A stretch of DNA of 64,000 nucleotides from positions 1,944,501-2,008,500 of the forward strand of contig WPIO01000068.1 in the NCBI GenBank assembly GCA_009760855.2. Reading direction: 5' to 3'. The position numbers and the translations under genes were made by a program. This stretch comes from Cristatella mucedo. Taxonomy: Eukaryota > Bryozoa > Phylactolaemata > Cristatellidae. Below, piece by piece: positions 33,402-45,900 of the stretch. A model generated the notes under the pieces. The model did no database searches. It was not told the origin of the DNA and saw nothing but the letters and a program-made list of their open reading frames with translations. Position 1 is the first letter of the stretch. Every line of letters begins with the position of its first letter.

Positions 33402-33431
<30 letters not shown>
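33402..33431. repeat. (TA)n with adjoining GA-rich run
   Basis: TA dinucleotides then GTGAGAGAGAGTGAGAGCG to about 33453. Confidence 0.9.
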
Positions 33432-33434
<3 letters not shown>

Positions 33435-33554
33435 AGAGAGAGTGAGAGCGAGATATTGGTATAGACAAAGCAAGAAAGATGGAAAGAAAGGATTGCAGGC
33501 TAAGCGATTAGATGAAAATAAAAATTTGGAGTGCCTGAATGGGAGTAAGACCAA

Positions 33555-35490
33555 ACAATTTACTGGCCAATGCTGAGAGATCCGACTCCCCAGATATTAA
33601 AGGCTCAGCCAAAAAGTTTTCAGCCTTCTTTACTGAAAAACTTGTGCACATTTGTGTCTCCATAAAGACCCCTCCGAGTAAAGCAATTGTGGAATCATAA
33701 CCTGTGACCTTCCTGCAAAGGTTTTCCTAGATTTCGGCCCGCTATGTCGCTACCTTACTAAGGTCCAGCAAAAAAAGCTCGTCTCCTCAAGGCCGTATAC
33801 CCTAATCTCTGTGGGCTTCACTGGCAGACAAACTCAGCCTGCCATAACCGAGATGTTTTGTGCCTCTTTGGTAAATGGGGTCATACCCAAGTCCTTTTAA
33901 TCGGCAATTATTTGACCCATATTTAAAAAGCCTAGATTAGATGCAGAGATCCTTGCAAATTTTTGTTCAGTTTCTCTGCTTTCTTTCTTGTTAAAGATTC
34001 TTGAAACAATTGTTGCTAAGCTGCTGGTTAAACATATTGAAAAGAATGAAATGTCAAACACATTTCAATCAGGGTTCAAGAGGCAGCACGCCACTGAAAC
34101 TGCTCTCTTCCGTTTTAACGACGACGTTCTTCGCGACAACGACGACGGGAATATCACTGCCCTAGCTCTGCTAGATCTGTCTGTTGCCTTTGACACCATT
34201 GATCATAATGTTCTTCTTGAGAGATTGAGAACAACGATCGGTCTGGCAGACGAGGCACCGGTGTGTTTTAAACCGTACTTGTCTCGTGCTCAATCCGTGT
34301 CGTGTAGGGTTCAGGTCTTACGCACGAGACGTGTCACAAGGCGGAGTTCCTTAACTTCCGTCATTGGTCCATTGCTGCTCTCAATTTATACTCAACCTCT
34401 GGTAAAAGTGATTACGGCCCGTGGGTTAGAATTTCACTTTTATGCTGATGATACTCAGCTGTATTTGTCATTCAAACCGTAGGAGCCTGCTGCAGCAACT
34501 GATAAACTGAACGCTGGCCTTGCCAGCATTCGATCCTGCACGTCGGCACAATTCTCGATATTAAATGAAGATAAAACCGAACAGCTGCTCATAAGTCCCT
34601 TAAGCTTGTGGCTGGATTAATAGGCTTGGCTCTTCCAATTGGTGATGCTCTCGTGCGACCTTCACCACGTGCTCATACTTTAGGTGTCGTTTTCGATAGC
34701 TGTCTAAATTTCAAAAGCTACATTTAGAAGACTGCTTCTAAACCTACCCATCACGTCAGATCCCTATCTAAGATTATGAGCTGTCTTCCACAGTGGCTTG
34801 CAAAATATTTAACAAGCTCTTTAGTTCTGTCAAGGCTTGATTATTGTAATTCTCTTTTGCCTGGTCTACCAAAGAAAGAAACTAGGCCACAGCAGCAATC
34901 AATGAATATGGCTGCAAGGCTAGTATTCAAGTCCCAGAGGTTTGAGCACGTGTCTCCTTTACTAAAAGAGCTAGAACTGATGCCGATTGAGCAACGGATA
35001 GAGAGCAAAGTTCTTACGCTGACCCGCAAGGCCCGCCATGGCTTGGCTCCTCTATACCTAGCTGAACTGCTGCATCAGTTGCAGCCTGTTTGCGCCCTCA
35101 GGTCTCGTGTGGACAATAAATTAGCTCTTCTATTCCTCCGCTTAAAGACCGTTGGCGACAGAAGCTGTAGCTCTGCAGGTCCTAGACTGTGGAACTCACT
35201 TCCAAAACTCTTACGCAACGACAACTACTCTCGTGCTGCCGACTATGGCTCATCCTTTTCAGTGGTCCTGAGCTGCTACTTCTATGCTACTCACTACCTC
35301 GACTGTTCTCCTCACTCAGCTGCGCATCCCACTTTCTCTTTGTTGCGTGACACGAAGTCTGTTGGCTACCGAATTCTTACACGAAGCCGCTAAGGCTGTG
35401 AGTGTGCTATACGTAACTTTACTGCATAAAACCCACATAGTCTTTATGGCTTTGTGGAATTACAGACGGAGATATTTGACGTTACATTAT
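33555..35490 (+). mobile_element. L2 family A, RT to 3' end
   Basis: Frames encode FQSGFKRQHATETALFRFND, ALLDLSVAFDTIDHNVLLER and [14 protein letters not shown] (33988-34482), then [20 protein letters not shown] through [15 protein letters not shown] (34776-35393). Family A 3' UTR follows, ending near GGAGATATTTGACGTTACAT. Several frameshifts and stops. Its right flank matches that of the 11690-12935 copy, so the two are duplicates of one insertion. Confidence 0.87.
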
Positions 35491-36535
35491 GCGACCCCGA
35501 CATGTTGTGATCAGGCGGTAAGCAATTTGGAGGTATAAGAAGAAGACCAGCTTAACTTAGGGAGAGAAAGTTTAACGAAGAGAGTAAAAGAGACAGAGAA
35601 TGAGCTGTTAAAAACGTCTTAACATTGAAGATTCTGCTTTTGGTTGAGTGACCTTAAGTATCGCAAACGTAAGGCAAAGTCACGCTTTAAAAACTAAAGT
35701 GAAATGCTCTTAGCTTCGAGCTTCGTTTCAGTAAAATCCAATGGACACTTGCCCGCACTACAAGTGGGCAATGAGGTTTCAATGTCACATTGACTGTGTG
35801 CAAATAATACGCTGACCTTATACGGTGTCGTTTCTTCAAATTCGTAGGTTTGACGGGTGCAACTGGTGCTTTTGCAAGGAGGGATACTTTTCAGCGTGTA
35901 CAGAAAAGGCATGCCTTCCCCGCGATTAGCAATTTCAAGCTTCTCAGATGAAAATGGACCATCAAAAGCCTGGTAAGTTTACAAGTTTCTTGCTAGTAGA
36001 AGTACTGCTGCAACCAAAAGCTTTGATTCTGCAGCAATCAGCGAAGTGTCTTAAACATACAACAGACATTCGAGACTTGGATACACTCTACGGAATAGTA
36101 AGGTACAGTGAAAGTCATGCAATTAATGAGTTTTGTCCTTTTCTTGTGCTGGCCAACTCAGCTTGCCGATTTCGTTTGCTGAAAACGCGTTCTCAAAATA
36201 GGACCAGACAGCAACGGTTCGATTGCTCATGTTTAGCCGCTGCAACAGCTGGCCTGTCTGGTGATAACCCCGTACAAAAGCCCCTAAATGGTCCTAATTA
36301 TGTTTATGCATCACTTTTAAAGTGTCCATTCGGAGAGAGAGAGAGAGAGAGAGAGTGAAAGAATGCTGTCGCCGGAAAACCCGATCTTATAAAATTTCCC
36401 CGACCTTCATTAAAAAAACACCGGTGTTCTCAGAGAAAGCCAGTTTTATATTAATGATTGGACAAATATAAAATACTACCATTAAAGAGGTAAAACACTA
36501 ATGGCAACAATTTTTTGTGTGAACACACGATATCT
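35491..36535. repeat. Block P, copy 2
   Basis: Matches 13190-14060. The region homologous to the signal-peptide exon (about 35800-35970, minus) has an early stop. A single-base loss here creates a chance 136-codon plus frame at 35948-36358. A (GA)n run sits at 36334-36355. Confidence 0.75.
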
Positions 36536-36537
36536 TC

Positions 36538-36571
<34 letters not shown>

Positions 36572-37145
36572 CACCCGATAAAGCTCCCTCAGAGAACTCA
36601 ATCTCTCTATGGGCGCTTTACATTTGCTGCAAAGGGAAATGCAATTGAATGGTGAGTAATATCATGCTTGATAAACAAACGAAATGAATAACATGGTTAG
36701 GGGTGACATGCACAGGGTCAGCATGCAAATGTGGTTAGTGGCAGCATGCACAGTGTCAGCACGCATAAGCACATCAAGGACGAATCACTGGGACCCACCA
36801 AATGCTGTCTTAAATAGGTGTGTTTTTAAGTTATTTTTAAATGTGGTCAGGTTGGGGGATGTTCTGACGCAGGTCGGGAGGGTGTTCCAGGCTTTGGGAG
36901 CATATGAACTAAATGGGGGGTCTCCAAAGGATTTGAGGTTCGCACGAGGTATTTGTAGACTGTTGGACTCAGAAGAGTGGGTGGTACGATGCTTGGCCTA
37001 ATGGGGGAGTTGATCTGAGAGATAGGCTGGAGCCAAAGAATAAAGGGACGTAAAAGTGAGCGACAAAACCTTGAAGTCAATCCGTTGCTTGACTGGTAGC
37101 CAGTGCAGGTCGGCGAGAAGTGGTGTAATGTGGCAACTGCAATGC
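36536..37145 (-). mobile_element. L2 family B 3' fragment inserted in block P copy 2
   Basis: (AAT)n tail, hairpin (about 36575-36620), 3' UTR and RT C-terminus to 37145. GTTAAT on both sides looks like a short target duplication. The sites at about 14070 and 49297 are empty. Confidence 0.85.
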
Positions 37146-37304
37146 TCATGTTAATGGCAACTCATACAATAGTGCATGCAAATATTGTTTTCAATTCGTT
37201 TAATAGATCTCTTCGAGGTACTTATAGGCCACAATTCAGTAAGCTCACCCCTGGAGAACCTTCCTTAAGTATAAATACACGTAACGATAGGGCTAAAATT
37301 ACTT
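37146..37304. repeat. Block P, copy 2 (continued)
   Basis: CAACTCATACAATAGTGCATG to ACGATAGGGCTAAAAT matches 14080-14225 and 49305-49445. Confidence 0.75.
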
Positions 37305-38385
37305 ATAATAATAATAATATTATTGCACTTGATAAAGCGCCCTCAGAGAACTTAATCTCTTTCTAGGCGCTTTACATTTGCTGCAAAGTGATACGCAATA
37401 GAATAGTAAGTAAAATCATGCTTGAAAAACAAACAAAATGAATAACATGGTTAGGGGTTACATGCACTGGGTCAGCATGCAAATGTGGTTAGTGGCAGCA
37501 TGAACAGTGTCAGCACACATAAGCACATCGAGGACGAATCACAAGGACCCACTAAATGCTGTCCTAAATAGGTATGTTTTTAAGTTTCTTTTAAACGTGG
37601 TCAGGTCAGGGGATGTTCTGATGCAGGTCGGGAGGGAGTTCCAGGCTGTGGGAGCATACGAGCTAAATGCACGGTCTCCAAAGGATTTAAGGTTTGTACG
37701 AGGTATTTCTAGACTGTTGGATTCCGAAAAGCGAGTGGTACGATGCTTTGCCTGATGGGGTAGTATATCTGAAAGGTAGGCTGGAGCCATAGAATGAAGA
37801 GACCTAAAAGTGAGCGACAAAACCTTGAAGTCAATCCGTTGCTTGACTGGTAGCCAGTGCAGGTCGGCGAGAAGTGGAGTAATGTGGCACCTGCGACGCT
37901 CACGACAGACAAGCCTAGCTGCAGAGTTTTGCACCAACTGCAATCGTCTGATCGCACATGCTGGTAGGCCTGTAAGCAGTGAGTTGCAGAAGTCGAGACG
38001 AGATGTCACGAATGCATGGACCAACTTGGACGTGGTATCCTTATCTAAACAAGCCCTAATTTTAGCAATGTTATGAAGCTGAAAATAGGCTGATTTGACT
38101 GTGGAGCTGATGTGGTCGTCTAACGAGAGGTCGCTTTGGAATATCACACCTAGATTTTGAGCTGATGCAACTGGAGATACGCTGGCAGAGCCAATTTTGA
38201 AAGTCAGCCTTTCCAATTTCTGAATAACACTAGGTTTGCCCATAACTAGTAAGTTAGTTTTATCATCGTTTAGTTTTAGAAAATTTGCTGCCATCCATGA
38301 TCGGATGTCATCAATGCATGCAGCAAGTGAGTTGAGAGAATTTGAGGTGCTCGAAGGCTGGGAGGGATCAAAGCAAACTTGCTAG
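37305..38385 (-). mobile_element. L2 family B, young copy with intact RT C-terminal frame
   Basis: (AAT)n tail, hairpin, full 3' UTR and an uninterrupted 251-codon minus frame (38294 down to 37539): [30 protein letters not shown]-like, SAYFQLHNIAKIRACLDKDT, VTSRLDFCNSLLTGLPACAI, HWLPVKQRIDFKVLSLTFRS, ending LFRTAFSGSL. 5'-truncated just after FDPSQPSS. The other block P copies are empty at this point. Confidence 0.92.
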
Positions 38386-38884
38386 GTTGTTCTTTACTTG
38401 CTAGGTTGTTCTTTACCTGATAAAGCCAATGCAAGATAGTATGCCTTGCTTGCCATGTGTGTTTGATCCGAAAACCAAATAATGAACGCGGAGAGCTACG
38501 ATTGAATGGAATGAGCAGTGAACATATATTTCTACAGTGGAGATGGAGGTTAAAGTGTGCTATAATTATCTGAAAATATACTGTCTTATATATCTTTCTC
38601 GATCTCTCCTTGAGATCTTCGCCCGACTTGTCATCACTGGTAGAATGCCTAAAAACGATTGTTACCGACATTATGGATGCATTGCTTTTATGACTAAATG
38701 CCAACATAATACTATCTCGCCCATACTGTTTATGGCTTACTCAATCATTAAACCAGCATAGACATCTAATTACAAGCTTAAAAAAGCTTACCAAAAATCA
38801 GTACTGGCTTACCGTCGACGTAAAATTCGGGATGTAACTTAATTCCTCACACTTCCTTATAGCTAAAGCCACACTTGCTTACAT
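38386..38884. repeat. Block P copy 2 end and start of block Q
   Basis: CTTGCTAGGTTGTTCTTTAC occurs twice at 38388-38420 beside the LINE. 38400-38535 matches block P; 38640-38880 matches 57440-57660. Confidence 0.6.
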
Positions 38885-39155
38885 AATAACAGGATACTGT
38901 AATAAAAGTACACTTGATAAAGTGCCCTCAGAGAACTAAATCGTTTCTAGGCGCTTTATATATGCTGCAAAAGAAACACGATCGAATGGTGAGTGGTTTC
39001 GTGCTTGACAAACAGCATGAATAACATAGTTAGGGATGAAATGCGCAGGGTCAGCATGCAAATGTGGTTAGTGGCACCATGTACAGTGTCAGCACGCATA
39101 AGCACGTAAAGTACGAATAACAGGGACCCACTAAATACAGTGACAAGTAGGGGCA
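38885..39155 (-). mobile_element. L2 family B 3' fragment shared by both block Q copies
   Basis: Hairpin AAAGCGCCT...GGGCACTTT (minus strand) and 3' UTR words. The same fragment sits at 57665-57880 with the same flanks, so it predates that duplication. Confidence 0.8.
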
Positions 39156-40184
39156 TTTGTGAGAACGTAGTTGAATTGCATATCCAAACTCAAAAAGTGC
39201 CGACGATACCCATTAACCGTCGGCTCATTTGCACGTAAGGCAGCAAAATACCTAGCATTGTTTCTTCATAGTGTCTTGATCCTAACGATAGAAAATTTCA
39301 GTGAGTTCATTAGAAAGAAGGTATATTCCAACCTATTCCTAACTGGTGGCACTCGGTCTGCATGAATCGTCATTTTATCCCTAATTTAGCTAAAACTGTA
39401 TTGTACATGTTTTTAACTAATTCACCGAGATACACCTCCTTTCCAGAGAATCTCAAAGTCACAGAAAAAGATTCGATCTCATCAATACATCCCTAAATAC
39501 ATAATTTAAGTTGAGTATCATTGTTGATAAGATAGTCAGGTATGTGTACACGTTTGATTTGGGTTTCTCAAAAAACGTTGACTCATTAACACAGTCTGAT
39601 GTGTCTTGTTGCTAACTACAAGAGAAATACTTCATAAATTGTGTTAGGATTCCTACATCCGGGACACGTCGTGGTAACCAAGCGAATGACTCACTCTCGG
39701 CGCCCTTTGACGTGCTGCCTAGAACTACTGATATTCGAACGGCTCGGTGGACGCTGGCTGCTAGGACTACGGAATAGATGGACAAATTTATGGATCACAG
39801 TGAGGCAATGCACGAACAGTCGGCTTGCCACGACTCAAAAAATGAGATTGGGCGAGTATTTTGCAACAAACGTACACCAGGAGGCGATGGGGACAGCAAG
39901 CTATTCAGCCAATATGCCCAGTCGCCCTAAGCGCAGTGCCGAGCAGAGAGATAAGCTCAGCTAATATGGCGTCGTTTGTTCTTTATACAGCGACGTCAGA
40001 TCTGCTATTGACACATGCGATCACAGCATTCTGTTCAACCCAGCCGTCAGCGTGCGCTCATATTTACATTAAATAACAACGTTTTTATTTATATTTTCCA
40101 CTTATCCAATGCCTAAAAGCTAAACCGTAACCCTAAGATCTAAAATCTAGCTGCAAAGCTCAAACTCAAAATAATAATAGAAAT
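39156..40184. repeat. Block Q, copy 1
   Basis: Matches 57845-58895 over about 1 kb (ACCCATTAACCGTCGGCTCA, AGATAGTCAGGTATGTGTA, GGCAGCATT/GTTTCTTC words). It contains a diverged block G. No gene recognised. Confidence 0.7.
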
Positions 40185-41605
40185 GATAATGAAACACTTG
40201 ATAAAAGGCCCTCAGAGAACTCAATCTCTTTCAAGGCGCTTCAAGTATGTACGCATGGCAGCATCAGATCATCGTAGAAGCAGGACAATAGGAATAGGGT
40301 CTCGAGGAATAGTTGTCTTTGTTGATCGGAAAAAAGCGTCAGTACGAAGTAAGTAGTATCCTCCTTAAATGTCGACAATAAGGTAGTGCATGAAATTGAC
40401 GGGCAGAAATATAGAGAGGCTGCTAACACCCTAGGGATAGGCTTCCGATCTCGTGTATCTTTTTGAAAAAGAAGCTAGGGAAGGAATCGGCTTTACCATC
40501 ACAAGGAGCCATAGTTAAGGAGCTAGTTAACCTGGGAGTGGTTAAGAAGAAGGTTGATCATAGACGTCAGCATTTTCGGATAGAGCTAATGTGATCAAGC
40601 TTTCATAGATGCTACACTTGCCTCGTCGTACGATCAAGATTAGCATTCGTATGCCTGTTGAAGAATAGTCAGCCTTGATCTTTTGGATGCCTTTCACCGC
40701 TCGCCCTTAATAGAACTAGCCAGACTAATGTCTGTCCTGAACACTGGGGCATCAGGGCGAAGGCACACATCGTGCTTCGTCAAAGGTTTAAATTCGATAA
40801 GCATTTGTGTAAGTCTCGTGTTTTAGCAATCTGCTAATGATGACTGGTCGGAAAGGGGATTGAACACCAGAGGAGAACCTAATATTTTCAAACTGACTGC
40901 ATCGATATTAAGGGTCTCGAGGTATCGTGCTTCAAGTGGGATTTTAGAATAGAAGACGGCCGCACATTTTAGATTGGAAGAGATATACCTATAAACAGAT
41001 AAGCAGAATTTTTTGTATTAATTGCCGATGATATTTAGTGAGTGACATATGATATGAGTATGGCCAAATGCGACGTGAGCCCTAAGATACGATGAGTCAG
41101 TCAGTTCACGAAATTCGGCGCTGACTGTGTCAGATGAGTAACAAAAATGAACTTTGAAATCATGCGTACTAAGGATACAGAATTTCCGCACACAGAATTA
41201 AAATGAGATCGGAGAAATGTAAGATAAAGGAGGAGGACTTGGTACAATGAGGGGGGGGGGGTAATAGACCACCATGACCATTTGCAGCTCTTTGTCGGGT
41301 GAACTCAAAACAAAAGATTCGAAAGACGGCTTCGAGGGGAATAAAACTACGTGACAGTAAATGACAAACGTGTGAGAACACGACTTCATCTCCGGCTTTG
41401 ATTGATCTAGGAGTTAGAAAGAAGGAGAAGCCCATTGGGGTTACGTCGTTAAAGGTGAAACGGTCTATGGATTTTAGTCAGGTCTTGGTCAAAGCGAGCA
41501 GGTCAACGCCTTTTCAGAAACAAGGCCGTTTCATACGAGCGCTTTGTGGAACATTGAGTGAGGATTCTAAAGGCATGCGTTAAGTTGTTCCTCCGGAGTC
41601 TTAGT
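40185..41605 (-). mobile_element. Old L2 family B tip plus EN-RT half
   Basis: The 3' hairpin tip (40190-40250) is joined directly to RT N-terminal and endonuclease sequence, duplicate of 22793-24130. The minus frame 41169-41435 encodes FFLTPRSIKAGDEVVFSHVC, an L2 endonuclease segment. A poly(G) run lies at about 41252-41261. Confidence 0.75.
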
Positions 41606-41945
41606 ATGCCTTATAACCACCGTTGGCAAGCTTGTCCGTGCCAAAAGAACATGGAACAGCTCGCCGCTTGACCTTCTGGCAGTAGCAAAAGCTCAGCGAG
41701 CCAGAGGCAATTTTGAGGTAGGTACGATGCTTGATTGCGAGCAATTTCACGTCGCCGTACTCTGGTACCTGAGACGCTCACGTCAGAAAGCCTGGCAACA
41801 TAGTTTTGCACTTACTGCAAGTCCGTAAACTCCTAAATTGATCACGCCAGAAGACCTGCAAGTAGCGAGTTACAGAAGTCACGACGGGATGTTGCAAATG
41901 TATGGACAGAATCGCCGACGGACCTACTGTAAGTAGTGTGATCTA
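41606..41945 (-). mobile_element. L2 RT C-terminal scrap, duplicate of 24131-24480
   Basis: GTAGCGAGTTACAGAAGTCA and the surrounding order match the copy at 24131-24480. Confidence 0.6.
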
Positions 41946-41959
41946 ACAATTATTTTAAA

Positions 41960-42190
41960 TAACTTCTTTGACTCCTTCTCAGCTAGAATAGCTGAAATTC
42001 ACACATGCATTCTAGCAAACTATCTGAAATGAAACTGCGACATAAAGACTCACCAATTATGGGAAAACTAAGTGTTACTCGAATCTTAGAATTACTAATT
42101 CCACAAATCAGCTCGATTCGCCTACCTCACGTAGCCTCCAACCAGTATCTGGGTGTCGTCTTGCAAAGAGGTACGTGGCTTGATCAATAA
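41960..42190 (+). mobile_element. L2 family B-like RT scrap
   Basis: The frame 42005-42190 encodes MGKLSVTRILELLI and LGVVLQRGTWLDQ, matching MGKLSVIHKLERLT and LGVIFQSDLSLDD. The duplicate region at about 24490 lacks 41950-42610, a deletion there or insertion here. Confidence 0.65.
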
Positions 42191-42610
42191 ACATCAAGGT
42201 AAATGCTTATCATAAATTAGCCACATTATGAAATAATGTATATTAGAAACTAAATATGTCTTACTGCTCCTCAGTTTCCATGACCTTCCTTTAAATACTA
42301 TATTCTTAGGCAAGTGCCCGTAAGGACACAACCTACAAGAAGTTGTGAGGCATTCCCTTCTACCTATTGATTGATAACACTTGAATGAGTTTTTGCGTTG
42401 CTGCAAAAAAATTACAAAGTTTCATTGCATCTTGCCTACGAGCTTTAATTAGAATTAGAATTTCATCTGCATCACGGGAGTGACCCGGCTTAAGTTTAAA
42501 GCTTATTTTCTGTACATTCCTAACCAGGCTGATCGTTGCCGCTTGTTCGGCTATATGTCTCATTAATTAATGACATATTTATTGCCGTGTTCTTCAGGAG
42601 CTCTGAGAGG
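42191..42610. other. Unassigned
   Basis: AT-rich, absent from the paralogous region near 24490. No gene or repeat recognised. Confidence 0.4.
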
Positions 42611-42719
42611 CAAACCGTGACCTCAGGGCAAGAGCCTGATACCTCGGCCGATATCGATCAGCCGAGGTCCTTCACCAAAGCCGATGACATTTCTTCCACA
42701 TCTACGACATCTGCCGAGC

Positions 42720-43340
42720 ACTGAAACTGTCTAAATTGGCATCCTGAATGTTCGCCAATGTGCCAGGGATATCTGATACCATCTGGGCAGCGGCTAGTGT
42801 CGAGAAGCTTCTTTTGAAATTTAACCAAGCATTCTATAATTCACTGCTTGCAGGTCTTCAGGCATGAGAAATTCAGGCCCCTACGGTTAGTCCAAAACTC
42901 TGCAGCTAGGGATGTCCGTTGTGAGCGCTGCCGTTGCCACAGGACACCAATTCTCACCGATGTGCATTAGCTCCCAATCACAAACCGTATCTATCTCAAG
43001 GTTTTTTCACTTATGTTCACGTTCCTTTATTCTTCGGCTTAAACCTACTAATCAGACCCACTCCTCAATCAAGCTGGACGCTACAGCACCCGCTTTCTAG
43101 CTCAAATCGTTTAGATGTGCCTCGAACCAACCACACATTCTTTGGAGACCTTGCCTTCATTTCGCAGGCTCCCAAAGCCAGGAAGTTACTCCCAACTTAC
43201 TTTACGACGTCCTCTGACATAAGCACACTTAAAAAAGCTAGACACCTAACTGCTCTTAAGAGCATATTCGCTGTCCTTTGAATTGTATTTTGTGGGAATA
43301 AGCAAGCTGACAGTGTGCATGTTATCACGCTGACCAAATG
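42720..43340 (+). mobile_element. L2-like RT C-terminal and 3' fragment, duplicate of 24600-25280
   Basis: Same order of decayed motifs and the same 3' word AAGCTGACAGTGTGCATG as the copy at 24600. Confidence 0.6.
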
Positions 43341-43624
43341 GCATGCATATATTTCATATTCCAAGTGCCTGAGAACGGATTTGAATCCATTAGGGCTCCA
43401 TACAAAAGATTCATATAGTTAGCCTACAATTTATCCGGTAACTCGCATTTGTAACGGCCTTAGTCGAATGATACAAAAAAGCCTAAGCTCGACATGTAAG
43501 CTGGCGAGGCCGAGCTAGCTACTGCTACAAAGCATTTGGCCAGTAGGGCTGAGCCAAGCTGTCTCACGTGACATGTGTGCGGCCGAGGCTCACCAACAGC
43601 CTCCTATCGGGTGCCTCCGAAAAA

Positions 43625-43690
43625 AGTTGTGTGCCTTAGGTAAGGATCGAATCCACAATCTTTGCATCACTTACTGTTTATAAGTATGAT
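43625..43690 (-). tRNA. tRNA-like sequence, 5' half replaced by a LINE
   Basis: On the minus strand GTGGATTCGATCCTTACCTA gives a canonical T loop TTCGATC. The D arm is lost where family B sequence starts at about 43690. Counterpart of 25517-25600. Confidence 0.35.
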
Positions 43691-44505
43691 TTACTAAACT
43701 TCAAACCTTGCTAGTAAGTTCCAGTCTGGCTTTAGAGCTAATCACTCTACAGAGTCAGCATTGCTTAGGGTATACAACGACCTACTTAGGAATGCAGACA
43801 TGGGTAGCGTGTCTCTGCTTGTTTTGCTCGATCTTTCGGCAGATTTTGATACTATCGATCAAAGTTCTTCTAGAGCGCCTCTCATCTCGCCTGGGCATCA
43901 CTGGCACTGCTCTGCAGTGGTTCAGGTCCTATCTCAGTGGGAGACTCCAGACTATTGACGTGAATGGACAAAGATCATCCGAGATACCTCTGAAATTCGG
44001 GGTAACTCAGGGCTCCGTGCTAGGTCCGGTTCTTTTCACGGTTTATACTACACCTCTTACTGACGTGATTGCCATGCACAATCTAGGCTTTCACTTCTAT
44101 GCAGATGACACTCAGCTATACCTTTGCTCTGATTCCTCCCAGCCTTCGAGCACATGGAATTCTCTCAACTCCCTTGCTGCATGCATTGATGACATCCGCA
44201 CATGGATGGCAGCAAATTTTCTAAAACTGAACGATGATAAAACGAACTTACTAGCTATGGGCAAACCCAGTGTGATTCAGAAATTGGAAAGGCCGACGCT
44301 CAAAATTGGCTCGGCCAGCATATCTCCTGTTGAATCAGTTCGAAATCTAGGTGTCATATTCCAAAGCGACCTCTCGTTAGACGAACACATCAGCTCCACT
44401 GTCAAATCTGCCTACTTCCAGCTACATAACATTGCTAACATTCGGGCTTGTTTTTATAAAGATACCACGTCCAAGTTGGTCCATGCATTGCAAACCCTTC
44501 TACAA
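43691..44505 (+). mobile_element. L2 family B RT, long open frame, 3'-truncated
   Basis: A 268-codon frame (43708-44514) includes [66 protein letters not shown] and SAYFQLHNIANIRAC. A one-base change near 43858 shifts the DTIDH region out of frame. It is cut at about 44490 by family A sequence and has no 3' tail. Confidence 0.87.
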
Positions 44506-44905
44506 TTTGACTAAGGCTTTGACTTGCTTCTGAAGGTGGACACCTTTAAAAACTATGCAGACGTATGCTGACTTGATTAAGTTACCAATTACACGTATCG
44601 AGAATAGTTAGTCACTCCACGAATACCTTCGGTAGTCAGCTCTAGTACACCAGCAGCCTAAGTCTTAGCCCTCTCAAGCCGACTTTAGCGTCTCCAGATG
44701 GAAAGCCACTATGTAGGTCAGCCGGCTATAGAGGGGAAGCACCACGCCTTTTGGCTTTAATCGCAGAGATCCAGTAAGTCGATTGATCAGAGTAAATCCA
44801 GTCGTAAGTTCTATGGTATGTTAGCAACACTCTTTGCCTCTCTCGAGTCATTCTCATGCCCTATAAGCCGTACGCCCCTAGATCGCTATTTATCTAGTTT
44901 TACTG
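44506..44905 (-). mobile_element. L2 family A 5' region, duplicate of 30050-30520
   Basis: Shares TTACCAATTACACGTATCGA, GATTGATCAGAGTAAATCCA and CGCCCCTAGAT with the 30 kb copy. Confidence 0.6.
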
Positions 44906-45041
44906 CTAAAATTATTTTTCTTGAAAACCTGTCAACCCTATACAGGTTCTTTTGCTCGTATACCAAATTTCACTGCTAAAATTATTTTTCTTGAAAACCT
45001 GTCAACCCTATACAGGTGCTTTTGCTCGTATACCAAATTCC
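44901..45041. repeat. 70-bp tandem duplication
   Basis: 44901-44970 and 44971-45040 differ at only a few positions (AAAACCTGTCAACCCTATAC in both). Confidence 0.85.
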
Positions 45042-45349
45042 ACTGCAATAGCTAAATAGAGGTTAAAGTTGTGTAATACGAGCAATCGAATGGTTCAATA
45101 TAAAATCTTAGGCCGCATGTCCGCATCTGCTAAGGTGCAATTCTTCGCCCCTTGCATGAAGAACTTCTTCTGTAAGCGGCAGTTAATATACTGATCAGTA
45201 CGGACTGCTTGCATGAGCAGGGTGCCAGTGATAGAGGGCCAAGTCATGGAACTATCTAATTCCTGAGATCGCAAGAACTTTGATTGAACACCCAAGAGCA
45301 AAGAGGTTACACATATCTTCTGCAGAAATATTTAGGTCACCTGCTTGAG
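45042..45349. repeat. Unassigned, weakly repeated
   Basis: About 45160-45290 resembles 51290-51440 (TTCTGTAAG...AGTTAATATACTGATCAGT versus TTCTGTAAG...TAGTTTACATAGTGATCAGT). No gene seen. Confidence 0.4.
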
Positions 45350-45900
45350 CGGCAGAAATGCGGAAATGCGTAGCTCAGTGCAAAGAGGTGTACCCTAGAG
45401 TAGGCGGACCCACTGACATTCGATATGTCGGGCTGGGCGTCACCTTGCCCCGGAAGGGTAAAGCCTGGGGTCAGCTCCCAGAGTTCCGAGGACCGGAACT
45501 GGGTACAAAATGCTCGCTCTCTTTCGGCGGAAGCTCTCGACGGTGCTGGACGTCCGCTCCGTCTACCACAGAGTCCTCAGCTAGCCGGGTCTTGGACGGC
45601 GTACGCTTGTACTGGTGAGACGGAGTCCTGCGACGGTGCGACTGTGGAGGCCGACTGAGCACTAACACGTTTGTTCGCCCTTGCGGTGTCATCCCGCGCC
45701 CCTGTAGTTTACCTTGTATAGGACCTTCATCTATAGGCTTATTTAGTGCCCTCATTTGTATAGCGCATGCGTGTGTATTACATAAAGTGTTGTGTACTCG
45801 ATCGATCACGCGTGAATCACTGTTACGGGGGGCCCCGGCGTAAGGACTCAGAACGGACATAGATAGTAGCGAGCCATAGTGGGAGTTAGCCGCTGGCCCC
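45350..45900 (+). other. GC-rich single-copy island of unknown origin
   Basis: CpG-containing sequence unlike its flanks. Plus-strand open frames 45358-45618 (86 codons, start MRKCVAQCKE) and 45425-45658 (77 codons) overlap. CATAAAG at about 45780 and TGTTACGGGGGGCCCCGGCG at 45820 recall LTR features, but I find no target duplication. It could be an LTR, a processed exon or part of an unseen gene. Confidence 0.3.

Noticed and set aside
35948-36358. 136-codon plus frame in block P copy 2
   Set aside because: A one-base deletion relative to the other three block P copies creates it, the other copies stop early, and it ends in a (GA)n repeat.
44901-45041. CRISPR-like direct repeats
   Set aside because: Only two adjacent copies without spacers; a simple tandem duplication in eukaryotic DNA.
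45820-45850. LTR terminus beginning TGTTACGG
   Set aside because: No matching end with target duplication could be found, so only the island itself is reported.
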